Positions 10,263 through 16,654 of a stretch of DNA of 64,000 nt are shown here, piece by piece (positions within the stretch are counted from its first letter, which is position 1; each line of letters opens with the position of its first letter). The stretch spans positions 1 to 64,000 of the forward strand of contig CAUTML010000002.1 of the NCBI GenBank assembly GCA_963539845.1, read 5' to 3'. Origin of the DNA: CAMUQR01 sp963539845. GTDB taxonomy: Bacteria; Patescibacteriota; Saccharimonadia; Saccharimonadales; Saccharimonadaceae. The notes beneath the pieces were generated by a model. It did not search any database. It was not told where the DNA came from and saw only the letters and a list, made by a program, of their open reading frames with translations. The position numbers and the translations under genes are program-made.

Positions 10263-10646
10263 CTAACGTCGACTTATATAGAAACAAATTAGACAAGCAA
10301 ACAACAAAATCAATCCAATCTCAATCACACTAGTGTCGCGAATAGATTGAATCGCTAACACCACGACTGGCACCATGCTAAAAATCGCCAAATAAAGATA
10401 CGTCCGATAGTTTAAATTGCGACGATTAGGTTTAATCGCAAGCATCCCGAACAGCCCGCTTATTAGACTATAAACCACAAATAACAAGGCGTAACAAACC
10501 ACATAAATCAAGCCAAAAATCGATAAAGTACCGATTGGCACAAACTGATCTGGCGAAAAGGCATTCATTAAGATAATTAATAAACCAAAAGCCACCACCC
10601 CACCTAAGATAATGGCTGTTGATTGCTGTTTTTGAGTTTTAAACAT
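10263..10646 (-). CDS. Small membrane protein with four predicted helices
   Basis: The 127-residue product is almost all hydrophobic, with membrane segments at about 12-30, 40-65, 82-100 and 106-124. It carries short basic loops (KPNRRN and the terminal ISRR). I do not recognise the family. The ATG at 10646 is preceded by TGATATAAT with a 6-base gap, so the mRNA is probably leaderless. It lies just upstream of the hypothetical gene and the VirD4-like ATPase and may be part of that membrane complex; this is inferred only from position. Confidence 0.65.
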   Translation of the reverse strand: MFKTQKQQSTAIILGGVVAFGLLIILMNAFSPDQFVPIGTLSIFGLIYVVCYALLFVVYSLISGLFGMLAIKPNRRNLNYRTYLYLAIFSMVPVVVLAIQSIRDTSVIEIGLILLFACLICFYISRR

Positions 10647-10689
10647 AAACTTATTATATCAAAATTTTCAAACATAAAAAAAGAGCCCA

Positions 10690-10950
10690 GAGGTCATTAA
10701 ATCACGACCACATCCAACGAAAGTTGATAAATAATATGTCGGGGGTGCGTATTTTATGACTCTCTGAGCGTTTGACCGCCTCACAGAGTATTTAAAAATC
10801 TGCGAGACATATCCTTGTGTTGTTAGTCTTATTTGTTTATTTTTTTGAAAGGAGACTAGACTAATCATCACGCGCTCAACACTCATTTTATCTTGAATGG
10901 AGCATCAGCTACAATTCAAAAGAATAGTAACTGATCTTTCCATTGAAGAT
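10690..10950 (+). ncRNA. Candidate structured non-coding RNA, family unknown
   Basis: This stretch has no credible coding frame but a high density of paired segments. CAAC-GAAA-GTTG (10715-10726) is a perfect hairpin with a GNRA tetraloop on the plus strand. ATATGTC (10734-10740) pairs with GACATAT (10806-10812) around an inner hairpin at 10759-10789 (ACTCT-C-TGAG with CTCA-C-AGAGT). A long hairpin at 10890-10950 pairs ATCTT-G-AATGGA with TCCATT-G-AAGAT, then ATCAG with CTGAT, then ATTC with GAAT. The GNRA loop favours plus-strand transcription. A possible promoter (TTGAGT, 17 bases, TATATC) lies at 10632-10660. I cannot assign it to 6S, SRP or any other family, and the ends are approximate. 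Confidence 0.45.
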
Positions 10951-11806
10951 AATAGTGTGGCTAGATATTTATAATGAACTAATATTTTTTGGCTTTTATT
11001 TTTAAAACTAGTTTTTGTGTTTGCTAAAAGCTTACACACATGTTAGCACAAGCATTTAAAAATGTCAACTATTTTCTCGCATTTTTTATTGTTTTTATTA
11101 CATTTATTTTTTACAACATCAATTATAACAGATTAGATTTTATTTGATTGTCTTATTTTTATAATTGTAAATATTACATCAATATCAGTTTTATTTTGCA
11201 CAACAAAGCATTTTAAATTTAGTTAACCAACTCTGCATTTTTTGTAAACAGTGATCGTTTAGATAAGTAACGTCAAAAAATCATATTTAATATTTATATT
11301 AAAAATATTTCCTAAGATTAACGCAATGAAGAAATTGACGCATTGTTTTTTCTAAAACTTTTTTTAAAAAAACGATTAAGTTAACTATCACAAAAACCAT
11401 CATTACCTAGCCTTCAGACATAAAAATAAACATCAATTAGCAATAATTTATTTCGCCTAAAAAACATGGAATTATGATAGATCTGCTTGATTTTATTTCA
11501 TGCAAATATCGATTATATAATTAGTGAAAACACCCTAACCCATCGTTTGAATTTAAAATTTAAAACACAAATTTTAAACATCAACAAAACATTAACAAAA
11601 AATAATCCGTTTTTGTTTTAGACGAATTAGTTTTTCCATGCTCATGATTATTACAAAAACAACTTATATTTTCTGCTGACTTTTTCGTGTTTATTATTTA
11701 ATTATTGTTTAATTCTTAATCGGCATATTTCAATTTTATAATTATCAAATTAGGCATTTGAAAGGTTTTTTAATAATTTAAAAAATGTTACCATCTATTA
11801 GCCATA
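10951..11806. other. AT-rich intergenic block without genes
   Basis: About 850 bases of very AT-rich sequence with frequent stops in all frames. I see no open frame, RNA signature or long repeat. It is the longest featureless stretch in the window and lies between two RNA genes. It could be a remnant of lost genes, a replication or segregation site, or an untranslated region; nothing in it decides. Confidence 0.6.
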
Positions 11807-11834
11807 AGCTTTTCCACAAAACTGTGGAAAAGCT
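11807..11834. repeat. Perfect inverted repeat, 12-base arms with TTTTCCACA
   Basis: AGCTTTTCCACA and TGTGGAAAAGCT are perfect complements separated by AAAC. Each arm holds TTTTCCACA, one base from the DnaA-box consensus TTATCCACA, in opposite orientation. The repeat lies about 35 bases upstream of the -35 element of the small RNA at 11904. It may be a protein-binding site (DnaA or a regulator) or the stem of an RNA; there is no T-run on the plus strand to make it a terminator. Confidence 0.55.
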
Positions 11835-11868
11835 CTAAAAAATTAGTCAAAAATCTTTTGCAAAATTG

Positions 11869-11897
11869 TTGACATATGCATTTTAATCCGCTATTAT
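11869..11897 (+). promoter_or_regulatory. Consensus promoter for the small RNA at 11904
   Basis: A perfect -35 hexamer TTGACA (11869-11874) and TATTAT (11892-11897) are separated by exactly 17 bases. This is one of the best promoters in the window. It faces an interval with no reading frame longer than about ten codons and a terminator about 70-100 bases later. Confidence 0.8.
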
Positions 11898-11903
11898 AGA
11901 GGT

Positions 11904-12006
11904 AGCTCTTGAACAAAAATATTGTGCAGGGAGCTAAATAAAAAACAAACAGCAATCCTATAACTCGCATAAAACGACCGAACTCGCAGACGGTCGTTTT
12001 GTGTTT
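11904..12006 (+). ncRNA. Small RNA of about 100 nt, unknown family
   Basis: A strong promoter at 11869 and an intrinsic terminator at 11971-12009 bracket a transcript of about 100 nt. The 5' part folds as AGCTC (11904-11908) with GAGCT (11931-11935). A purine-rich, A-rich single-stranded stretch follows, and then the terminator hairpin. The only in-frame candidate is a ten-codon TTG frame without a usable ribosome site, because the transcript would start about where the site would have to be. ACTCGC occurs twice, once before and once in the terminator loop. This layout is typical of a trans-acting small RNA, but no target can be named. It does not carry SRP RNA motifs. Confidence 0.6.
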
Positions 12007-12009
12007 TTT
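11971..12009 (+). terminator. Intrinsic terminator of the small RNA
   Basis: AAAACGACCG pairs perfectly with CGGTCGTTTT around the loop AACTCGCAGA, and is followed by GTGTTTTTT on the plus strand. Confidence 0.85.
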
Positions 12010-12026
12010 GGGTTAATTTTAACAAT

Positions 12027-12058
12027 CAAAAAACCGCCCAGCAACCAATTGCTGGACG
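12027..12058 (-). terminator. Intrinsic terminator of tmRNA
   Basis: On the minus strand GTCCAGCAA and TTGCTGGGC pair with a short loop, then GGTTTTTTG follows. It lies about 37 bases beyond the mature tmRNA 3' end. Confidence 0.8.
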
Positions 12059-12094
12059 ATTTTGATTAATTATTTTAATTTAAAACTTAAATAT

Positions 12095-12493
12095 TGGTGG
12101 AGCTGCCGGGTACTGCCCCCGGGTCCAATCGAATTAAGACTAACCATCTACAAGCTTAGTTATTTTTAAAAAAGAATTGACTGGCAACTACACCAAAAAT
12201 AACAAAACAAATTGCCAAGTCAATCGCAATAACAATGTCCCAAACTGACTTTGCGAGTATCAAATTTAGTAAGCAGTTTTGAATATGACACCACAGTCAA
12301 CCCCAACTGCTGAGTTGATGTGATGATCGCTAATAATTAAGCAGCGATTGGCGCAAATGCCATTTTAGGAGCGAAAGCGCTCGCTAGTTTAGCAAATGCT
12401 GTTTTTGCTTTAGTTGCATTTATTAAATGATACGCTCATTGAAGCGACTTGCTAGTTAGTGTTAAGTTTCAATTGTCTAAGCTATTCAGCCCC
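12095..12493 (-). ncRNA. ssrA: Transfer-messenger RNA (tmRNA)
   Basis: tmRNA rescues stalled ribosomes and tags their products for proteolysis. The 3' end, read on the minus strand, is a tRNA-like T arm and acceptor ending in CAGCTCCACCA at 12095, and the 5' end GGGGCTGAATAGC at 12493 pairs with it (GGGGCTG with CAGCTCC). The tag frame runs from a GCA resume codon at about 12417 to a TAA at 12337. It encodes about 26 residues beginning ATKAKTAF and ending FAPIAA, with the usual hydrophobic Ala-Ala end. A GAGCG-CTTT-CGCTC hairpin lies inside the tag frame. The 400-nt length is normal for a one-piece tmRNA, and CCA is encoded. Its own promoter and terminator flank it. SmpB, its partner, is not in the window. 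Confidence 0.95.
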
Positions 12494-12509
12494 AATTTTA
12501 TCGTGTTTT

Positions 12510-12538
12510 ATTATAGCAATTAAATTGAGTTTTTTCAA
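12510..12538 (-). promoter_or_regulatory. Promoter of tmRNA
   Basis: TTGAAA (12538-12533) and a perfect TATAAT (12515-12510) on the minus strand are 17 bases apart. The predicted start lies about 10 bases before the mature 5' end. Confidence 0.85.
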
Positions 12539-12563
12539 GTTGTGTGTTTAAATAATAATAGTT

Positions 12564-14075
12564 ATGGTTAGCAAAATTCAATCAGTTGCACCAATTGGGT
12601 TCGAGGGCTGTCTTATCGACGTCGAAACCGACATCTCTAAAGGCTTGCCAAGCCTACAAATCGTTGGCATGGGCAATAAAGCCATCGACGAAGCTAAAGA
12701 ACGAGTGCGTCACGCTACCATTAACTCCAGTCTTGATTTTCCTAAGCATAAAATCATTGTCAACCTTGCCCCAGCTGAACTGCCCAAAGACGGCACTTAT
12801 TTTGATTTACCAATCGCCATTTCGATCCTTGTCGCGTCCAAACAGTTAACCCAAACTGAAGTCGCAGACAGTGTTTTTGTAGGGGAACTTGCTTTGGACG
12901 GCAGTTTACGACCCATTCGTGGGATTATAAATATCGCCGAAACTGCCAAAACTGCTGGCATCAAAAATCTTTTTCTCCCCACCCCCAATCTTAAACAAGC
13001 CGAGCTAATCACTGGCATTAATTTATTTGGAGTCGATAATTTACAACAACTTTTCTTGCACTTGAAAAAAATCAAATTAATTCCAGCGCACACCCGTTGC
13101 TCTATCGCTCAGACCATCGCCGACGCTCAAACTACCATTGACGATATTTACGGTCAAGAGCAAGCTAAACGGGCTTTGATTATCGCTACCGCTGGTCGGC
13201 ATAATATTTTGCTAAACGGGCCACCTGGGGCTGGTAAAACCATGTTAGCTAAGACAATTACCAGTCTTCTACCACCACTAAGCGACGAAGAGAAACTAAC
13301 CGTCACTAAACTTCATAATCTTTCAGGCGAATCTGACGAAGAAATTATCAGTACGCGACCGTTCCGCTCACCTCATCACACCGCTAGTAAAATTTCAATT
13401 ATCGGCGGTGGTCGTAACCCAAAACCCGGTGAAATTAGTCTGGCCCATCTGGGAGTTTTGTTTTTGGATGAATTGCCAGAGTATCCACGTTCAATCATTG
13501 AGGCTTTGCGTCAACCGATCGAAGATAAAGAAATATGGATTAATCGCGTCAATGGCAAAACACATTTTCCAGCTGATTTTATGTTAGTCGCCACCATGAA
13601 CCCCTGTCCTTGTGGCTACTATGGTGATCCCTTGCACGAATGTACTTGCACCAGTACCCAGATTCACAATTATCAGAAAAAGATATCCGGACCAATGCTC
13701 GATCGAATCGATTTAGTGATCAATGTAACCGCCACACCGCACCAGCATCTTATATGTAATAATTACAACACTAGCAATAATCACGCTCTAGCTCAGACGC
13801 AAATTCAACAAGCTCAGCTCGCCCAACAGAGGCGATATCAATCGTGTAGTTTTTACAACAGCAATTTATCGAGCAAACAAATTTCCAAAACTATTCATTT
13901 ATCAACCGAGCTAAAACAGTTTTTAGACAAAGCAGCTAGCCAAATGAATTTAAGCGCTCGTAGCTATTTTCGGGTCATAAAAGTCGCGCGCACCATCGCT
14001 GATATCGACAAAACAGACCAAATCAGCCTCAAACATTTAGCTGAAGCTTTGCAATATCGTAGCAATCTAAATTAG
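12564..14075 (+). CDS. comM: YifB/ComM-family Mg-chelatase-like AAA+ ATPase
   Basis: ComM is a hexameric AAA+ helicase that promotes branch migration during integration of transformed DNA. The N-terminal Lon-protease-like domain (1-170) begins with the family's MVSKIQSVAPIGFEG and contains NLAPAELPKDG. The Mg-chelatase ATPase domain has Walker A GPPGAGKTML (about residue 220), Walker B LFLDELPEY, and the zinc-like ATMNPCPCGYYGDP with a second pair of Cys in ECTCTS. The C-terminal lid domain reads LSARSYFRVIKVARTIADI. At 503 residues it is full length. There is no ribosome site; an AATAAT element lies 7 bases before the ATG. A type IV pilus locus in the same window makes natural transformation a reasonable setting. 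Confidence 0.93.
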   Translation: MVSKIQSVAPIGFEGCLIDVETDISKGLPSLQIVGMGNKAIDEAKERVRHATINSSLDFPKHKIIVNLAPAELPKDGTYFDLPIAISILVASKQLTQTEVADSVFVGELALDGSLRPIRGIINIAETAKTAGIKNLFLPTPNLKQAELITGINLFGVDNLQQLFLHLKKIKLIPAHTRCSIAQTIADAQTTIDDIYGQEQAKRALIIATAGRHNILLNGPPGAGKTMLAKTITSLLPPLSDEEKLTVTKLHNLSGESDEEIISTRPFRSPHHTASKISIIGGGRNPKPGEISLAHLGVLFLDELPEYPRSIIEALRQPIEDKEIWINRVNGKTHFPADFMLVATMNPCPCGYYGDPLHECTCTSTQIHNYQKKISGPMLDRIDLVINVTATPHQHLICNNYNTSNNHALAQTQIQQAQLAQQRRYQSCSFYNSNLSSKQISKTIHLSTELKQFLDKAASQMNLSARSYFRVIKVARTIADIDKTDQISLKHLAEALQYRSNLN

Positions 14076-14101
14076 CTAAAATTAATTCTCTAGTTTTTCT
14101 C

Positions 14102-14130
14102 TTGTATATTTAGTTAATATCTGGTAAAAT
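14102..14130 (+). promoter_or_regulatory. Promoter of infC-rpmI-rplT
   Basis: TTGTAT (14102-14107) and TAAAAT (14125-14130) are 17 bases apart. Transcription should start near 14137, inside the left arm of the inverted repeat that encloses the infC ribosome site. Confidence 0.6.
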
Positions 14131-14133
14131 ATT

Positions 14134-14199
14134 ATCCGAGTTAAGTGCTCAAATAATAAATTCAAGAGAGGAAAATCCTATAAATAACCAAACTCGGAT
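14134..14199 (+). promoter_or_regulatory. Inverted repeat enclosing the infC ribosome site and start codon
   Basis: ATCCGAGTT (14134-14142) is perfectly complementary to AACTCGGAT (14191-14199). The loop holds the GAGAGG ribosome site and the ATA start codon. If transcription starts near 14137, seven pairs remain at the very 5' end of the mRNA. It could limit or autoregulate infC translation. Confidence 0.5.
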
Positions 14200-14686
14200 T
14201 AATCAAGAAATTAAATCCAAGCAACTACGAGTTATAGGCATTGATGGCGAACAATTGGGTATTCTCAGCCTAAAAGAAGCTCTCGACCTAGCCAAAAAAG
14301 CAAAAGTCGATTTGGTTGAAATCTCCCCTAACGCCGATCCACCGGTCGCTAAAATCATTGATTGGGGTAAATATCAATACCAAAAAATGAAAAAACAGCA
14401 AAAAAATCGCAAAAACGCCAAAGCTAGCGAGCTCAAACAAATGCGTTTTGGCTTAAAAATTAGCGATAACGATTTGCGTATCAAACTCAAAAAAGTTACG
14501 GAATTTCTTGAAAAAGGTCATAAGATCAGACTAACTGTTGTTTTTCGAGGTCGTGAAATGGCCCACAAAGAGCTCGGACAGGAAATGATTGAACGAATCT
14601 TGGAAATTTTAGGTGACAAGATCATCGTAGATCAAAAACCTCAAATGAGTGGACGTAATTTGAGTATAAATATAAGGAGTAAATAA
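14180..14686 (+). CDS. infC: Translation initiation factor IF-3 with an AUA start codon
   Basis: IF-3 binds the 30S subunit, prevents 50S joining and checks the start codon. The reading frame is continuous with the conserved N-terminal INNQTRINQEIKSKQLRVIG, which begins at an ATA codon at 14180. An ATG or GTG is absent there, and GAGAGGA lies about 7 bases upstream. Starting at the internal TTG at 14255 would remove 25 conserved residues. With the ATA start the protein has 168 residues, the normal length, with the linker (QQKNRKNAKASELKQMRFGLKI) and C-terminal domain (VVFRGREMAHKELG) intact. Rare start codons in infC are known to give autoregulation, because IF-3 itself rejects them. The stop overlaps the rpmI start by one base. 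Confidence 0.95.
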   Translation: MNNQTRINQEIKSKQLRVIGIDGEQLGILSLKEALDLAKKAKVDLVEISPNADPPVAKIIDWGKYQYQKMKKQQKNRKNAKASELKQMRFGLKISDNDLRIKLKKVTEFLEKGHKIRLTVVFRGREMAHKELGQEMIERILEILGDKIIVDQKPQMSGRNLSINIRSK

Positions 14687-14880
14687 TGCCAAAAATGAAG
14701 ACCCACAAAGGGACTGCCAAGCGGATTAAAATCACCCCAACTGGCAAAATTGTTCGACAACGAGCATTTGGTGGACACTTTCTTGCCAAAAAAAGTCGTC
14801 GCCGTAAACGTGTAATCAAATCAAATGCATTTGTTACCGGAAAACCAGCTAAAAACGTTAAGAAAGTTTTAGGAGTTTAA
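14686..14880 (+). CDS. rpmI: 50S ribosomal protein bL35
   Basis: This 64-residue basic protein carries the bL35 signature MPKMKTHKGTAKRIKITPTGK and a C-terminal part rich in Arg and Lys (KKSRRRKRVIKS). It is a small 50S subunit protein. The ATG sits in the infC stop (TAATG), and rplT follows 2 bases after its own stop, giving the classical infC-rpmI-rplT order. An AAGGAG site lies just upstream. Confidence 0.98.
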   Translation: MPKMKTHKGTAKRIKITPTGKIVRQRAFGGHFLAKKSRRRKRVIKSNAFVTGKPAKNVKKVLGV

Positions 14881-14882
14881 TC

Positions 14883-15224
14883 ATGAGAGTCAAAACCGGA
14901 GTAACCGCTCGCAACAAGCATAAAAAAATCTTAAAAGCCGCTAAAGGCATGCAACACGCCCGAACTAGCTCATTTCGATTGGCTAAACAAGGCGTAACTA
15001 AAGCTTTACAATATGCTTATCGTGACCGTCGCAATAAAAAACGCGACCTACGTGGTCTATGGATTACCCGCATCAATAATGCATCTCGCCAAAACGGCGT
15101 CAAATATTCTGACTTGATCAAACGACTAAAAGAGTCAAATATCGAGCTCGACCGCAAAATCTTAGCTGATTTAGCTGTAAACGAGCCAAAAGCTTTCACC
15201 GCCGTCGTTAAAGCCCTTAAATAA
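14883..15224 (+). CDS. rplT: 50S ribosomal protein bL20
   Basis: bL20 is needed early in 50S assembly and in many bacteria represses its own operon. The 113-residue protein starts MRVKTGVTARNKHKKILKAAKG and contains AYRDRRNKKRDLRGLWITRINNASRQNG, both conserved. It is the last gene of the operon; a hairpin terminator follows within 20 bases. The N-terminal extension typical of the family is present. Confidence 0.98.
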   Translation: MRVKTGVTARNKHKKILKAAKGMQHARTSSFRLAKQGVTKALQYAYRDRRNKKRDLRGLWITRINNASRQNGVKYSDLIKRLKESNIELDRKILADLAVNEPKAFTAVVKALK

Positions 15225-15240
15225 CATCTGGAGCTTAACC

Positions 15241-15277
15241 AAAATACCACCAGACATCTCAGGTGGTATTTTATTTT
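15241..15277. terminator. Bidirectional terminator between rplT and rnpB
   Basis: AAAATACCACC pairs with GGTGGTATTTT around an 8-9 base loop, with T-runs on both strands. It ends the rplT operon on the plus strand and rnpB on the minus strand. Confidence 0.85.
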
Positions 15278-15286
15278 ACTAAAAAT

Positions 15287-15617
15287 AGTTTGTCTATAAG
15301 CCGGATTCTGTAATCGGTAGCTATCTATCTAGACTAATCATTACTGATCAGTTCAAGCAGTTCTCAACCCGCTTGGCGAGCAACCATCACGGATTTCTTT
15401 GCAACCAACAGGGTTTACCCCTCTGACTCGTCACCAAGCCAGACTGTGAGCTCTTACCTCACTCTTTTCAGCCTTACCTACAAAATGCAGGCGGTATATG
15501 TTTCTGTGGCACTTTCCCTAGAGTTTCCTCTGGTTGTCGTTAACAACTGTTGCGCTCTGTGTTGTCCGGACTTTCCTCTTGCCAGTCTAAAACTAACAAG
15601 CAGCTACCCGACAAACT
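15287..15617 (-). ncRNA. rnpB: RNase P RNA, bacterial type
   Basis: This is the catalytic RNA that trims tRNA 5' ends. On the minus strand it contains the conserved core GAGGAAAGTCCGGAC near the 5' end, GAAACTCTAGGGAAAGTGCCACAGAAA (in two parts), the L15-like GAGGGGTAAACCC region and the 3' core GAATCCGGCTTATAGAC. The ends AGTTTGTC and GACAAACT pair to form the first helix, giving a length of about 331 nt, within the normal range for a type A-like molecule. The terminator at 15241 follows directly. Confidence 0.95.
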
Positions 15618-15637
15618 TTATTTATTTTACATCTATT

Positions 15638-16465
15638 TTAAGCATTAGTCAAATAATCATCTAATGCTTGGTTCACTAATCGATCAGCAATCTGATTAAA
15701 TTCGCGCTTAATGTGTACAAATTTCAGCTTTTCAAACTGAGTACTTAGTTTTACAATTCGCTCATGAATCGGCCAAAGTTCTCGATTTTTAACCTGATAT
15801 ATGCCATTCATTTGTTTAGCAATCATCAAATTATCGACTCGCACTTCCAAGTTTTTAATACCCAAGTTCAAAGACGCCTCTAAACCGCGCAGTACTGCTT
15901 GGTATTCTGCCACGCCAGAAACCGCTATGCCGATATATTCACTGCCCTCCTGGATAGTTGAACCCGCTAAATCATAAATCGCATACCCTACCCCAGAATG
16001 CCCAGGATTGCCCCGCGACCCGCCATCAGTATACAGTATAAATTTATCATCTGGAGAAATTGCCTCTGCTAAATTAAGGTTTTGGAAAATCTTTGATTGG
16101 AAACGCTGTAAAATTGCCATGGAAATACCATCGATGCCAACACCGCTATTTATCTTCTCCTGATCAAACCAAACTGATGAGCCAACCTGAGCCATTAGAC
16201 CCGAATATTGTTCAGCGGTAAATTCTATTTTATAAATTAAATAAAGTCGTTCACTGGTTTCTGATTCGTAAACGTCAATAATATTGACCTCACTGGGCAC
16301 AATTTTGTAGTTTTTTTGAAAATAGCTACCAATTAGCTCCTCTGGTGACGATCGAAAAACCATTTCTGCCACTGGCAAACGATATTTTTTGTGATGAGAA
16401 TCATAATTTAATAAAATTTTATCGTTATAAACGGCTGTAATAATAATTTCGACTTGCTGTTTCAT
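15638..16465 (-). CDS. Nudix-like/RNase HI fusion protein
   Basis: The C-terminal half (about residues 138-275) is an RNase HI-type domain. Its acidic active-site residues are visible in LYTDGGSRGNPGHSGVG, GVAEYQAVLRGLE, EVRVDNLMIAKQMNG and FNQIADRLVNQALDD. It should cleave RNA in RNA-DNA hybrids. The N-terminal 130 residues have the strand pattern of a Nudix fold (VEIIITAVYNDKILLNYDS, then KKYRLPVAEMV), but the Nudix box is degenerate: the glycine and the REXXEE residues are not recognisable. That half may therefore bind rather than hydrolyse nucleotides. There is no clear ribosome site. A folded leader lies upstream at 16500-16570. Confidence 0.85.
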   Translation of the reverse strand: MKQQVEIIITAVYNDKILLNYDSHHKKYRLPVAEMVFRSSPEELIGSYFQKNYKIVPSEVNIIDVYESETSERLYLIYKIEFTAEQYSGLMAQVGSSVWFDQEKINSGVGIDGISMAILQRFQSKIFQNLNLAEAISPDDKFILYTDGGSRGNPGHSGVGYAIYDLAGSTIQEGSEYIGIAVSGVAEYQAVLRGLEASLNLGIKNLEVRVDNLMIAKQMNGIYQVKNRELWPIHERIVKLSTQFEKLKFVHIKREFNQIADRLVNQALDDYLTNA

Positions 16466-16499
16466 AGTTTTTATAGCTTAAAGCCCCTAAGTAAGTGCT

Positions 16500-16570
16500 A
16501 TATAAGATTCCCAGCCTGTATTGGCAAGGTGGGTACTCGCAAAACAGTTCCACGGAACTGAATCATTAGA
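16500..16570 (-). ncRNA. Candidate structured leader RNA (three-way junction)
   Basis: On the minus strand GATTC (16564-16560) pairs with GAATC (16510-16506) and closes two hairpins. One is CAGTTC-CGTG-GAACTG (16560-16545). The other joins CCCA and GCC to GGC and TGGG with a CCTT bulge and an AATACA loop (16533-16510). An extended -10 (TGATATAAT, 16603-16598) would start transcription near 16591, making this the 5' leader of the RNase H fusion gene. A hairpin with T-run on the plus strand at 16605-16630 leaves open a plus-strand RNA instead. I recognise no known riboswitch class. Confidence 0.4.
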
Positions 16571-16604
16571 GTTCCCTTTCAAATGTTGTTCGAGAAAATT
16601 ATAT

Positions 16605-16630
16605 CAGCCTTTTGCTTAAGGGCTGTTTTT
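16605..16630 (+). terminator. Possible plus-strand terminator hairpin
   Basis: CAGCC pairs with GGCTG around an 11-base loop and is followed by TTTTT on the plus strand. No plus-strand gene precedes it unless the folded element at 16500-16570 is transcribed in that direction. Confidence 0.4.
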
Positions 16631-16654
16631 AATTATAACACAACTTGCTAAAAC

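Noticed and set aside
10668..10886. 72-residue reading frame on the minus strand
   Set aside because: No ribosome site or promoter, odd composition, and it runs through the strongly paired RNA region, which explains the sequence better.
10646..12564. Calling the AT-rich region the chromosome origin
   Set aside because: dnaA and dnaN are not near, gene orientation does not diverge consistently around it, and only one pair of imperfect DnaA boxes is visible.
16480..16640. Identity of the folded element as 6S RNA, SRP RNA or another T-box
   Set aside because: It lacks the SRP tetraloop region, the long two-sided bubble of 6S and the TGGNACC bulge of a T-box. I left it unassigned.
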